A stretch of DNA of 64,000 nt. It comes from Penumbrarchaeum sp964445525. GTDB lineage: Archaea; Thermoplasmatota; Penumbrarchaeia; Penumbrarchaeales; Penumbrarchaeaceae. The notes beneath the pieces were generated by a model. It saw only the letters and a list, made by a program, of their open reading frames with translations. It ran no database searches and had not been told where the DNA came from. A program made the translations under genes and the position numbers. Positions 41,459 to 51,211 of this stretch are shown here, piece after piece. Location: the NCBI GenBank assembly GCA_964445525.1, contig CAYULA010000003.1, positions 1-64,000 of the forward strand. The letters are read 5' to 3'. Every line of letters begins with the position of its first letter. Within the stretch, counting starts at the first letter, position 1.

Positions 41459-42415
41459 TCAGAGGTCCTTCAGGGCATCCATTATTCTCTTTGCCGTTAC
41501 CTTTCCTATTCCCGGAACCTTGGTCAGATCCTTAATGGTAGCCTTCTTCAAGGCATTGAGGTCGGGATATTTCTCCTTGATGGATTCGATGTTCTTCTCT
41601 CCCAGGCCCTGGACCCCCGAAAGGAATCCATCAATATCGGCTGCCTCATCTTCTTGGGAATCCGGTCCCTCCTCTTCTATCTCCAGGGAAGCTCTGGATA
41701 CCTTTTCCATGAGCTCTTTTACCCTGTCATCGTCCTCATCCAGGTCGATTCGCTCGAAACCATCCTTTGTTATTATGTGAAGCTCCTCGCCCTTGGGGAT
41801 GTCCTGGGGTCTTTCCACTATGGTATTTTTCAGGATGTCAAAAGCAAGTGCTATTGCCTGTTCTCTGGTGATGTCAATGTTGTGTTTTGTCTCCAGTATC
41901 TCCATGGCAGTCTTGGAGCCTTTTCCGATGGCGGTTGCCTTTCTTTCCTGGAATACCCCGGAAGGGTCTGTCTCGAAAAGGTGGAATCCGGAAGGGTCCT
42001 CCCCCCCGATTATTATGGCCGTACCGAAGGGTCTCACTCCTTCGTATCTGGTGTATACTTCGTAGATCCTTGATATCCATTCCACTATTGTATGGATGTC
42101 GGGTTCCTCCCCGTATCTTCTCTTTTCGAGCTGGGCACGATCCCTGAGGATATCCACCAGGACCCTGGCATCGGCTATGAGGCCTGAGGCTGCGGCTCCG
42201 ATGGTGGGTGTGACCTTGAAGAATTTCTCAAGGTTATCTTCTTCCACCAGGGGAGAGAATATGGACTTGTCTATGGTGAAGAGGATCCCGTCGCGGAACC
42301 TTATTCCCATGGCCAGGCCGCCTCTCTTTATGGCCTCCCTGGCGTATTCAACCTGGTAAACCCTCCCGTCCGGAGAGAAAACGGTTGCCGCCTGATCGTA
42401 GTGGTCCTTGTCCAT
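41459..42415 (-). CDS. psmA: proteasome subunit alpha with C-terminal HhH extension
   Basis: A 318-residue protein. Residues 1-235 are a complete 20S proteasome alpha subunit: YDQAATVFSPDGRVYQVEYAREAIKRGG (the N-terminal gate and H0), RPFGTAIIIGGED and GSKTAMEILE. The usual archaeal subunit ends near 235-260. Here an acidic linker (about 238-262) leads to a helix-hairpin-helix pair: FLSGVQGLGEKNIESIKEKYP and LTKVPGIGKVTAKRIMDALKDL. HhH pairs bind DNA non-specifically in other proteins. The gene follows the one at 42429-43016 by 13 bp. The beta subunit is not in the window. Confidence 0.92.
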   Translation of the reverse strand: MDKDHYDQAATVFSPDGRVYQVEYAREAIKRGGLAMGIRFRDGILFTIDKSIFSPLVEEDNLEKFFKVTPTIGAAASGLIADARVLVDILRDRAQLEKRRYGEEPDIHTIVEWISRIYEVYTRYEGVRPFGTAIIIGGEDPSGFHLFETDPSGVFQERKATAIGKGSKTAMEILETKHNIDITREQAIALAFDILKNTIVERPQDIPKGEELHIITKDGFERIDLDEDDDRVKELMEKVSRASLEIEEEGPDSQEDEAADIDGFLSGVQGLGEKNIESIKEKYPDLNALKKATIKDLTKVPGIGKVTAKRIMDALKDL

Positions 42416-42428
42416 CTTGAATCACCAC

Positions 42429-43016
42429 TCAGGCCTTCTCCCTGTTCCTTCTTCTGAGCCCCTTCCAGAAAGGTTTTCTCTCCTTTCTTCTGGCAGGCTC
42501 CTCTGGTTCTTGAAGGGTATCTTCCCCTTCTTCCTTGTATGATGGGAGCTCACCAGGGCTTCTTCCCGGCAGCTCCTCTTCTTCTTCCTCATCTTCTATC
42601 CTGAACATAACCGGGTCCGCAGGAGGGGAAAGGGACTCCCCGTATCTCTTCTCATAGAGCATCTGCAGAGTCTCGGAAGGACGTGAATCCAGTGACAGCA
42701 TGTCGATCCTGTTCTCTATCTCTTCAAGTGTAAGGGGGGAACCCTTCTTCCAAGGCGGATAGGAGACGGGAGCCGCAGGTTTCTCAATCTCTTCTTCTTT
42801 GTCCTCCTTCGGCTGTTCCTCTCCTTCCTTGGGGGGCATGTCTCCTTCCTTGAGCTTGACCAGATTTAGTTCGTGCAGCTCGTATTTGTACGGGCGGAGC
42901 TTCTCTTTGAGCTCATCTTTGGAGATCTTTCCTGCAAGGAATGCCTTCTTCCACTTGTTGTAGGCCTTCTCTGCTTCGCGGAGCTTCTTCTCATGTTGCC
43001 TGTCGGTCGAGGCCAA
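42429..43016 (-). CDS. charged protein upstream of psmA, unknown
   Basis: A 195-residue, highly charged protein. The N-terminal 60 residues are a predicted coiled coil (KKLREAEKAYNKWKKAFLAGKISKDELKEKLRPYKYEL). The middle has PPWKKGSPLTLEEIENRIDML, then an acidic stretch and a basic Arg-rich end (RKERKPFWKGLRRRNREKA). It is in an operon with the proteasome alpha gene. I recognise no family; a role tied to protein turnover is inference from position. Confidence 0.7.
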   Translation of the reverse strand: MASTDRQHEKKLREAEKAYNKWKKAFLAGKISKDELKEKLRPYKYELHELNLVKLKEGDMPPKEGEEQPKEDKEEEIEKPAAPVSYPPWKKGSPLTLEEIENRIDMLSLDSRPSETLQMLYEKRYGESLSPPADPVMFRIEDEEEEEELPGRSPGELPSYKEEGEDTLQEPEEPARRKERKPFWKGLRRRNREKA

Positions 43017-43187
43017 TCACATCCCTCCAGGTGGGATATCAACCAAAATCCAACGGGACTTATAATAGTTTGCCATCAAAAGGTGCAATACAACCCGGCA
43101 GGATTGGTGCTTTATAGAGGAATGGTGGTCGATCCCCAAAATGGTAATATACACCTTCTTGTATAGGCGGGACCGCCCCCGGAGGAG

Positions 43188-43613
43188 ATGCCCTCCGCAA
43201 TTGGAATAGATGGTGGTATCGTGGCAGGCAACATGGGTCTTATCATCAGTCTGAACCGTATGACAGAGGCTATTGTCAATTCATACAAGGAGCACAACAT
43301 GAGCCGTGAGGATGCCCAGAACATGGCATATCACGTTCTCAATTTCTTCGGCTTCGGTGACAGGATAGTGGATAACATCCTGGAACCCGAGGACCGCGAT
43401 CTCTTCTACATGCTGGAGGATTTCGGTCTGCTGGTTACCGAGAGAGAGGAGACCACCCTTTACGACGGCAGGGAGTGGAGGATCCACTACTGGCTACTCA
43501 AGAAGAATGCCATCGAGCACATGTCCTGCGCAGATGGGAAGCAGTGCGCAGCAGGTGACGAGGATTACAACATCTACAAGGACATTCCCGACGACGTCTG
43601 GTCGAGGGCCTGA
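43188..43613 (+). CDS. DUF6015-like conserved protein
   Basis: A 141-residue protein; the conserved part begins near Met 16 (ATG at 43233). It reads MSREDAQNMAYHVLNFFGFGDRIVDNILEPEDRDLFYMLEDFGLLVTEREETTLYDGREWRIHYWLL. I recall this from Thermoplasmatota proteins listed as DUF6015; its function is unknown. The ATG at 43188 has GGAGGAG directly abutting it, which is too close, so a start at GTG 43221 or ATG 43233 may be right. AATATACA near 43147 is a TATA-like box. Confidence 0.75.
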   Translation: MPSAIGIDGGIVAGNMGLIISLNRMTEAIVNSYKEHNMSREDAQNMAYHVLNFFGFGDRIVDNILEPEDRDLFYMLEDFGLLVTEREETTLYDGREWRIHYWLLKKNAIEHMSCADGKQCAAGDEDYNIYKDIPDDVWSRA

Positions 43614-43745
43614 AAGGGATATCTGACATCCGGGGTGCCTCAGGGGACCATAAACACTTTATAATCATATCAATCATCTGGACAAACAAGTAGGGCATAC
43701 GCTGTCCAAATAATCACCTGAAACAGCCATCCAGGAGGAAAATGA

Positions 43746-46700
43746 ATGAAGAAGAATGGTCTTTTTGCCATGCTTATTGCGATCATGATGATCACGACCC
43801 TCGTACCCCTTATGGTCGATGCCGGGACCTCATCCTCTAACATGGAGGAATCCCTGGAGAACGGAGGGGAGATCGAAAAAGAGAAGAAAGAACCATCGAT
43901 CCTCACTCCAGCGGAACCAGAGGATAATTTCATCGATATCAACAAAATGATAGATGCCGGTATCGGGAACTACAGGACAGTCGATATAGGGGAGGGGGGA
44001 ATTTCCGCTTCTCTTTATGATCTCAGCTGGATCAGGGAGAACAGGATGAGGGCACTCTCCGATGCACCGATTGCGGATAACGAGACAGATGCCATAGATT
44101 CCCCGTTCTATGCTTACGATGATGACGACATATCAAACAATGTCACCTCAACGATCTCGGGAAATCAGATCACATTCGACGACGAGGATTACTATCAGAT
44201 CAATCTAACCAGCGATGGTGTGAACTCCACAGTCGAAAAGCTGGAGCTAACGGTGACCTCAACCGAGGCCGTGGACAAGAACGCTTCTCTGACGGTGGAC
44301 ATCCTGCAGGTCGATTTCCTTATGGGCAGGTGGACGGATGCCGGAATGAAATCTGTAGGAAAATTCCACGGCAGCAGCCGGAAGATAGTCATTGTTCCGG
44401 AAGGCGACACCTCGTTAAACCTGGAGATCCCCATCATGTTCAGGTTCAGGTCATGGAACAATACCATGCTGAACTTCAGTTTCGAGGTTGATATCACCAG
44501 CACAACCAGGACAGAATGGAACGGTTTCTTTGGTGCAGGGCCCGCATACAACAGTACCAACAGACCGGCCAATATGCAGAGTGTCAACAGGTCACACGAT
44601 TTCTTTGATTGGTATGACCTCACGGGAGCCATCACGGATACCAATCTGGATACTAACAGGGGAGATGAGATCAGATTCGGTCTGCGTATTGATATTGCGA
44701 CAGAGGAAAGAGGTTCGATGTACAATCCTTACGGACTCTACGGTACCCAATCACCCACAACCTCATTTTTGATAGCATATCTCGTATGGCTCAATTATAC
44801 CTCCCAGGAATTGAATATCTACGCTCCGGGCGATAGTCTACCTCTTGGCTCGGCACTTTTAGGAGGACAGTATGATCCAATGAACCTGGTCTTCCAGGCT
44901 CAAGCCGACCACGCCTGGCTCGGTGTAAGCCCTGTTACATTTTGGATCGCACCTAACGGCCAGATACAAACAGCGACTTCAGCAGAGGGAAACGCGGAGA
45001 TGTTCTTCAACATCTCCTCTGTTTCAGCAAATCTCATTCCCCCGAACAAGGCACCTGTCTTCTCGCTTCCAATAGAGGACCAGGATTTCGCAGAAGATGA
45101 GGGCCCCTGGAACGTTACCGATCTCCTGACCCATTTCACCGATGAGGATACCATCACTCCACTGGAGTTCAAGGTTACAAAACCATCGGGTGTGGAAAAT
45201 CCGGATGAAATCGAGGTGACAGTAAAGGACGGCAGGTACCTCTGGATCAATGTTACAGAGGAGCACTGGTTCGGTGAGGGCGAATACAAGATCAGATGCT
45301 ACGACTACGGTGTCCTTGACCCCACAATTTCCGTGGATGACAGGGAAGCTGTTTCCAACGACTTCGAAGTGGTGATAAATCCGGTTAACGATCCCGCCTA
45401 CATCGAGAAGGTTGACGGTGTTACCGGAACCATCGATAACGAACATGATCTGATAACCATCACCATCCGGCAGGGAAGCAATCAATACAGGTCCAAGAAG
45501 GTATACGGACGGGATTACGATACGGAGGACCAGGGCAGACTGGTCTACTCGCATAACGCCACTACAAACGCCTTCAGCATGAACAAGAACGGTCAGATAG
45601 ATTTCATACCCACAAACGAAGAGGTCGGAGCAACATATGTCAGGATATGGGTTGACGACCAGAAGGGCAGGGACGAGGACGATTACCTCGATCTCAAGTT
45701 CAACGTGACAAACAGGAACGATCCGCCCGAGCTCAGGGAGATCGAATGGATCATAAAGGGAACCACATTCGATCTGACAACAGAGGACAATCCCACCTTC
45801 AGAAATGTCAAGGAGGGATCGGAGATCAATCTCACCATAACAGCATACGATCCCGACATAGTCATCGGCCAGCCAGAAGAGCTTACCTGGTCGGTCGGCG
45901 GGCAGGGATGGAACGTCTATCCGCATCCCACCGATCCTCTCAAAGCTTATGTCACCTACACTCCCACAAACGAGGATTCCATAGCAACAACGGTGGAGAC
46001 AAACATCTTCTGCATGGACACTGCCAACGCCATGAGCCAGGATGACATAATGATCAGATTGACAATAGAGAACAGAAACGATCCTCCCGAGATATTGACC
46101 GTCAACGACGAGGTCCCTGTCGAGGAGGGAGCCTCAAAGAAGATCTTCCTGACCCAGGAGACCGGGAAGTATGCACTCGAGGATCAGCTCTTTTATATCT
46201 ATGTAGTAGCCGAGGATATAGATCCCAGGGATACGGTCAAGTTCACGGCAAGGGATGCTTCGGGCCTTCCTGACACCTCATTCCAGTTCTTCCCCGATCC
46301 CCTGGACGAATTCGCAGGAAATTTCACCCTCAGACCAACGCAGGAGATGGTAGGTTTCCATACGGTTGTCATAACCGTATCTGACGAGGAAGATGAGACA
46401 GATTCGGTCATAGTCCAATACGAGGTAGTGAACACCAACGATCCTCCCGGCGATTTCAGGGCGGATTGGGAAACCGGATCGGAACTGATAGTAGGTAGAA
46501 ACATCACCTTCTTTGCGGAGGACCTCACCGATCCGGACGGAGACAACCTGACAGTCACATGGGATTTCGGCGACAATACGGGCAAGGTGACGGGAGAGAC
46601 CGTAACCCACAGCTTTGCCAACGATCAATCCTATATCATAACCGTGACGGTCACGGATCCTTCCGGGGAGAAAAGCGAGCTGACAAGGACGATAACCATC

Positions 46701-47456
46701 TATCCGGAGGAGGAAGACGATCCGGATCCCGATCTGGATACCGACGGAGACGGAATGCCGGATGTCTACGAGGACAACAACGGTTTGAACAAGAACAATC
46801 CCAACGATGCCACCATGGATGAGGACCGTGACGGTTTCACCAATATCGAGGAATACCGGCAGGAGACAAATCCCATAGATCCGAAATCACATCCTCCAAA
46901 GGAGGAATCCGACGACGGAGGGTCGGACCTCATCCTTTACCTGGTTGTGATAATAGTTGTCGTACTGGTCCTTGCCGCCATCGGGTTCTTTGCCTTCGTT
47001 GTTCTCAGGAAACCGAAGCCTGTGGTCCAGCAGCAGGCTTATGCACCGGAATCCGGACTGCCAGGCGGTTCCCAGCAGGGACTTCCGGGACAGGCACCTC
47101 AGCAGCTTCCTCCCGGATCCGATCAGCAGAATGTCGGGGCCGGTCAGGACGCTCAGGGACTCCCTCCAGCCCCGGAACCCGAGCCCGAAGAGGAGCTCCC
47201 CGATTCATTCCTTGAATCGGCCGCGGAGGCCCTGAAGGATGAAGAACCTTCCGAAAGTGATGCCGAGCAGAACATCTGGAGACCTCCTGCGAAGGCGGAG
47301 GAACCGGTTCAGGAGAGCCAGGTTGATGATCTCTTCGCCGAGCCTCCGGGGGAAGAAGCTCCCGAAGGACCTTCACAGCCGGAAGAGGCTTCCGATGAAG
47401 AGGCTCCCGAGCCTTCCAAAAAGACTGGTCTTCCACCACCGCCTCCGGCACCATGA
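43746..47456 (+). CDS. large cadherin/PKD surface protein with proline-rich cytoplasmic tail
   Basis: A 1236-residue protein. A signal peptide (residues about 1-27) is followed by an unrecognised 400-residue region, then several Ig/cadherin-like modules with the repeated NRNDPPE/NTNDPPG junctions. Next is a PKD domain (WDFGDNTGKVTGETVTHSF) and a thrombospondin-type-3 calcium loop region (DTDGDGMPDVYEDNNGL, DEDRDGFTNIEEY). A membrane helix near 1060-1085 leads to a roughly 150-residue Pro/Glu/Gln-rich cytoplasmic tail ending GLPPPPPAP. Likely calcium-stabilised adhesion or S-layer component (inference). A GC hairpin terminator follows it. Confidence 0.85.
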   Translation: MKKNGLFAMLIAIMMITTLVPLMVDAGTSSSNMEESLENGGEIEKEKKEPSILTPAEPEDNFIDINKMIDAGIGNYRTVDIGEGGISASLYDLSWIRENRMRALSDAPIADNETDAIDSPFYAYDDDDISNNVTSTISGNQITFDDEDYYQINLTSDGVNSTVEKLELTVTSTEAVDKNASLTVDILQVDFLMGRWTDAGMKSVGKFHGSSRKIVIVPEGDTSLNLEIPIMFRFRSWNNTMLNFSFEVDITSTTRTEWNGFFGAGPAYNSTNRPANMQSVNRSHDFFDWYDLTGAITDTNLDTNRGDEIRFGLRIDIATEERGSMYNPYGLYGTQSPTTSFLIAYLVWLNYTSQELNIYAPGDSLPLGSALLGGQYDPMNLVFQAQADHAWLGVSPVTFWIAPNGQIQTATSAEGNAEMFFNISSVSANLIPPNKAPVFSLPIEDQDFAEDEGPWNVTDLLTHFTDEDTITPLEFKVTKPSGVENPDEIEVTVKDGRYLWINVTEEHWFGEGEYKIRCYDYGVLDPTISVDDREAVSNDFEVVINPVNDPAYIEKVDGVTGTIDNEHDLITITIRQGSNQYRSKKVYGRDYDTEDQGRLVYSHNATTNAFSMNKNGQIDFIPTNEEVGATYVRIWVDDQKGRDEDDYLDLKFNVTNRNDPPELREIEWIIKGTTFDLTTEDNPTFRNVKEGSEINLTITAYDPDIVIGQPEELTWSVGGQGWNVYPHPTDPLKAYVTYTPTNEDSIATTVETNIFCMDTANAMSQDDIMIRLTIENRNDPPEILTVNDEVPVEEGASKKIFLTQETGKYALEDQLFYIYVVAEDIDPRDTVKFTARDASGLPDTSFQFFPDPLDEFAGNFTLRPTQEMVGFHTVVITVSDEEDETDSVIVQYEVVNTNDPPGDFRADWETGSELIVGRNITFFAEDLTDPDGDNLTVTWDFGDNTGKVTGETVTHSFANDQSYIITVTVTDPSGEKSELTRTITIYPEEEDDPDPDLDTDGDGMPDVYEDNNGLNKNNPNDATMDEDRDGFTNIEEYRQETNPIDPKSHPPKEESDDGGSDLILYLVVIIVVVLVLAAIGFFAFVVLRKPKPVVQQQAYAPESGLPGGSQQGLPGQAPQQLPPGSDQQNVGAGQDAQGLPPAPEPEPEEELPDSFLESAAEALKDEEPSESDAEQNIWRPPAKAEEPVQESQVDDLFAEPPGEEAPEGPSQPEEASDEEAPEPSKKTGLPPPPPAP

Positions 47457-47478
47457 TATTTGATTTAGAAAAAAAATG

Positions 47479-47510
47479 GGCGGCCTCGAAAGGCCGCCAG
47501 TTTCATTTTT
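47479..47510 (+). terminator. intrinsic-type terminator hairpin
   Basis: GGCGGCCT-CGAA-AGGCCGCC is a perfect 8-bp GC stem with a CGAA tetraloop, followed by a T-rich run (TTTCATTTTT). It stands 23 bp after the stop of the 43746-47456 gene. Confidence 0.7.
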
Positions 47511-47621
47511 AATAGTTCAACTAAATTTTTCATCTTTTAAAACAATTTAAATTTTTTTAATCATCCTATGATCAATAATTATTCAAAAAAATTATGAAAA
47601 AGTTTAAGCTTTCATAGTAAC

Positions 47622-50600
47622 ATGCGTACCCAGGACGTGAGGAGTATGTTGAGAAAAATGTTGGGTTCTTTTCTATTGAGTATATTGGTGATATATAGTT
47701 TGATGACAATAATTAATGGAGAGGTAGATGCTGATCAGATACAGGATATTGATGCACAGGCAAACAAGGATTGGACAATAATGGTTTACCTCGATGCCGA
47801 TAACAATCTTGAGGGCCAGGGTGTTAACGATTTTCTTGAAATGGCTGAAGTGGGTTCCGATTCCAATGTCAATATTGTTGTCCAGATGGATAGGATAGGT
47901 TGGAGCGATCTCTATGATCACTACATTTCCCTTGGATATACATCTACAGAAGCAGCATATGAAGCAAATATAGCAGATGATGACAGATATGGCGATTGGT
48001 CTTCGACCAAAAGATTCCTAGTGGGAGAAGATGATACACCCATCTCCTCCAATGCTATTTCCGATATTGGAGAACAAGATATGGGCGATCCGGATACACT
48101 CTATAGCTTCATTGCTTGGTCCCTTACCAATTATCCCGCAGATAGATATGGTTTGATATTATGGGACCACGGAGACCAATGGAATGGTGTATGCTCAGAT
48201 GATACAGATAATGGAAATCTTTTAAACATGTCAGAATTGGATGAAGTTTTCTACAATTTAACCATTATTAAGGGTTTCCACATGGATTTTATTGGTTTTG
48301 ATGCTTGTTTAATGGCATCCGCAGAGGTTGCTTATCAAATGTGGGGTTATGCGGATTATATGATAGCTTCAGAAATGACTGAACCTGGTCAAGGATGGAT
48401 ATATAACTGGTCATTTGGGGCTCTTGCCTCTAATCCAGATATGTCAACTGAAAAAGTATGTAAAGTTATAGTTGATGATTATGTGGAGTCTTATGAGACG
48501 ATCTATTCTGCCTATCAAAACGATGTGACCTTGTCTGTTGTGAATTTTACTTCGGATTTCTATTCTGGAATCTATGCGGTTTATAACTTTACTTACGAGC
48601 TTTACAATAATTATTCTCTTTATCAGAACTATATCAATTATGGATGGGGTGTTAGGGAGAATTACAGTGAAAAATATTGTGATATGTTGGATCTTTTTAA
48701 TACAATTTTTATTGAGACCAATCATTCTTTATTGAACGATCTTTTTGAGAGGATGGTCAACAATCTCACCGGAGTTTATTGCTACCAGAACTGGAGCGAT
48801 GGAGATAACGACGGATATCCTTACTGGGCTACTGGTCTCTCCTTATATTTCCCTGCATACGATTATTATAACAGCGAGTATACAAAGGATCAATATTTCT
48901 ACTTCCCAAAGGACACATACTGGCCGGATCTACTTTGGAAATTTTACTTACAACCTACAAATACCGATCCCGTAATTAGTGTTATTAACCCCACCCAGAC
49001 AAAGGTTTCTATTTTTGAGACTCAGGAGATCGAGTTCAATGTTTCCGCCACCGATAGTGAAGGAAATTATCTCAGATATTACTGGTTCCTCGATGATGAA
49101 TTCATTGGTCAGGGGAATACTCTCACGATTTCGACAGATTTCGGTGATGCAGGATCATATACGATAGATTGTGTTGTTGCAGATGGAGCTTGGAACGGAA
49201 TCCCATATGGGTTGACTGGTTATGATATGCAATCATGGACACTTAACATTCTTGAAGATGAGGAGAAACCTGTCGTCATGATACTAGATTCTTGGAACGA
49301 GAGGCCTTTTCTTGATAAGTATAATAATTTTGAAGTTAAAGTGACAGATAATGTCGAGGTCGAAGAAGTTAATATTATTACGGATTTTCTTAGTATTGAT
49401 GAATCATTCAATATCACTATTGAAGAAAAGGTAAAGGACATTTATTCAATACTCTACTTCGTTCCTGAAGAAGGATTTCCAGAGCAGAGAACTGATCCTG
49501 GATGGCATAATGTGACTTTCACCGCCTGTGATACGGCTGGAAATTGGGTTGTTTACCCGGACGTACCATATTATCTAAATGACATTTTTGATCCAGTTGT
49601 AGTGCTTGATTCCAATGATGAGATCAACCAACATCAGGTATATTCATTCGATGGTTCCGGATGCACGGATAACTGGAAAATTGTCAACTACACATGGAGA
49701 TTCAACTATAACGGAGAAGAGGTAATCCTATATTCGATAGATCCTGTTTTCCTATTCGACATTGCAGGGACCTATCCTGTGAATCTAACAGTAACTGATC
49801 CCGATGGGAATTCCGCTTGGGGAATAATCAATATTGAGGTAAGGGATGTTGACAATCCGTTCATTGAAGCGGGAGAGGATGTGGTTGTTGACCAGCATCA
49901 AGCTGTTTCCTTTAATGGTGATGATTCCCAGGACAATGTAGGTATCGTCAATTGGACATGGTCATTCCGATATGATGGATCAACAATCAATTTATTTGGT
50001 GAATTTCAAGAATTCATTTTCAACAATGCAGGGATTTACAACATCAGTGTAACAGTGAAAGATGATGAAGGTAATACTGCCTCGGATTACTTCTTGGTAA
50101 CTGTTAATGATATCACTAAACCCGTAATTGTCATCGAACCGATGGTAGTTATTGATCAGCATGAAAACCCGCAATTTGATGGCAGTTACTGCACGGATAA
50201 TGTTGGTATCGTGAATTGGACATGGTCCTTTGACTACAACGGGATTGGGATTACTTTATTTGGTATGATACAGGAATTCACTTTTCACGAGGCCGGTATC
50301 TACAATATATCCTTAATATTGAGAGATGAAGCGGGCTATTCGGCTTCAGGTTTCTTCCTTGTTAAAGTGATTGATATCACTGATCCGGTTATCGATATAG
50401 ATCCTTTGATTATAATAAACCAACACGACGTGCTTCGATTGGATGGAAGTTCCTGTTCTGATAATGTTGCAGTAACAAATTATACATGGTCTTTCACTCT
50501 GGATGACGAATTTTTTACCTTATACGGATTAAATCCAGAATTTACTTTCCATAATTCCGGTGAGATCACGATTACATTGATAATCGAGGATGAAGCTGGG

Positions 50601-51182
50601 AATTCAGCTTCGGGATTGCTAAGAATTAGGATTTTGGATGTCACAGCTCCAACTGCCAATATTACCTTTGAAAAAATTGGGGAAGATCCTGTTGAATACT
50701 CATTTGATGGTTCAGGATCTAATGATAATGTGGGTATCATTCATTATAACTGGACGATCATTTTCAATGATAATGAATCGGATAAAACAGGAGAAAATAT
50801 TGAACATACCTTCAATGAACCAGGAACATATATTGTAACACTCGAAGTGTGTGACTTGATGGGACTCTGTTCCACTGAAACTGTTACAATAACGATTGTG
50901 AAACCCGATGAACCAATAGATGATGATACAGATACAGATACAGATACAGATAGCGATGACGATATGGACGATGATAGGGATTCTGATGTTGAGGGAGAGG
51001 ATAGTGAAGACAAGGGTTTATCGTCGGTAATGATTCTAATGATCATAGTCGGAGTAATTATCCTGCTCGGAATCCTGGGAGTGTTGACTTTAATATTCAT
51101 TGTAAAAAAGAAGGAACCTGAAGAGGGTAAGATGGCTGAAAACTCTTTCAACAGCCAATCATTCCCTCCAGATGATACATAA
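47622..51182 (+). CDS. clostripain-like (C11) protease with PKD modules, membrane anchored
   Basis: An 1186-residue surface protein. A signal peptide (about 12-37) precedes a C11 peptidase domain beginning DWTIMVYLDADNNLE. The catalytic pair is His 183 (LILWDHGDQW) and Cys 229 (FIGFDACLMAS). Then follow five or six PKD-like modules, each with the pattern CTDN-x-IVNYTWSF and a closing YxVNLTVTD-type strand. A very acidic repeat DTDTDTDSDDDMDDD, a membrane helix and a KKKEPEE tail end the chain. C11 enzymes cleave after Arg or Lys. The gene is clearly more AT-rich than both neighbours and its codon use differs, which suggests transfer. Confidence 0.88.
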   Translation: MRTQDVRSMLRKMLGSFLLSILVIYSLMTIINGEVDADQIQDIDAQANKDWTIMVYLDADNNLEGQGVNDFLEMAEVGSDSNVNIVVQMDRIGWSDLYDHYISLGYTSTEAAYEANIADDDRYGDWSSTKRFLVGEDDTPISSNAISDIGEQDMGDPDTLYSFIAWSLTNYPADRYGLILWDHGDQWNGVCSDDTDNGNLLNMSELDEVFYNLTIIKGFHMDFIGFDACLMASAEVAYQMWGYADYMIASEMTEPGQGWIYNWSFGALASNPDMSTEKVCKVIVDDYVESYETIYSAYQNDVTLSVVNFTSDFYSGIYAVYNFTYELYNNYSLYQNYINYGWGVRENYSEKYCDMLDLFNTIFIETNHSLLNDLFERMVNNLTGVYCYQNWSDGDNDGYPYWATGLSLYFPAYDYYNSEYTKDQYFYFPKDTYWPDLLWKFYLQPTNTDPVISVINPTQTKVSIFETQEIEFNVSATDSEGNYLRYYWFLDDEFIGQGNTLTISTDFGDAGSYTIDCVVADGAWNGIPYGLTGYDMQSWTLNILEDEEKPVVMILDSWNERPFLDKYNNFEVKVTDNVEVEEVNIITDFLSIDESFNITIEEKVKDIYSILYFVPEEGFPEQRTDPGWHNVTFTACDTAGNWVVYPDVPYYLNDIFDPVVVLDSNDEINQHQVYSFDGSGCTDNWKIVNYTWRFNYNGEEVILYSIDPVFLFDIAGTYPVNLTVTDPDGNSAWGIINIEVRDVDNPFIEAGEDVVVDQHQAVSFNGDDSQDNVGIVNWTWSFRYDGSTINLFGEFQEFIFNNAGIYNISVTVKDDEGNTASDYFLVTVNDITKPVIVIEPMVVIDQHENPQFDGSYCTDNVGIVNWTWSFDYNGIGITLFGMIQEFTFHEAGIYNISLILRDEAGYSASGFFLVKVIDITDPVIDIDPLIIINQHDVLRLDGSSCSDNVAVTNYTWSFTLDDEFFTLYGLNPEFTFHNSGEITITLIIEDEAGNSASGLLRIRILDVTAPTANITFEKIGEDPVEYSFDGSGSNDNVGIIHYNWTIIFNDNESDKTGENIEHTFNEPGTYIVTLEVCDLMGLCSTETVTITIVKPDEPIDDDTDTDTDTDSDDDMDDDRDSDVEGEDSEDKGLSSVMILMIIVGVIILLGILGVLTLIFIVKKKEPEEGKMAENSFNSQSFPPDDT

Positions 51183-51211
51183 GTGAATAGAAACTGGAAG
51201 AAAAACTTGGT

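Noticed and set aside
45024..45926. 300-codon minus-strand frame inside the cadherin-like gene
   Set aside because: It is a shadow of the plus-strand gene: no start signal, no family motif, and the plus frame has clear domains and a signal peptide.
50930..50980. GATACA repeats as a possible CRISPR or microsatellite
   Set aside because: They encode the in-frame acidic DTDT run of the protease; no spacers or conserved repeats of CRISPR size exist here or elsewhere in the window.
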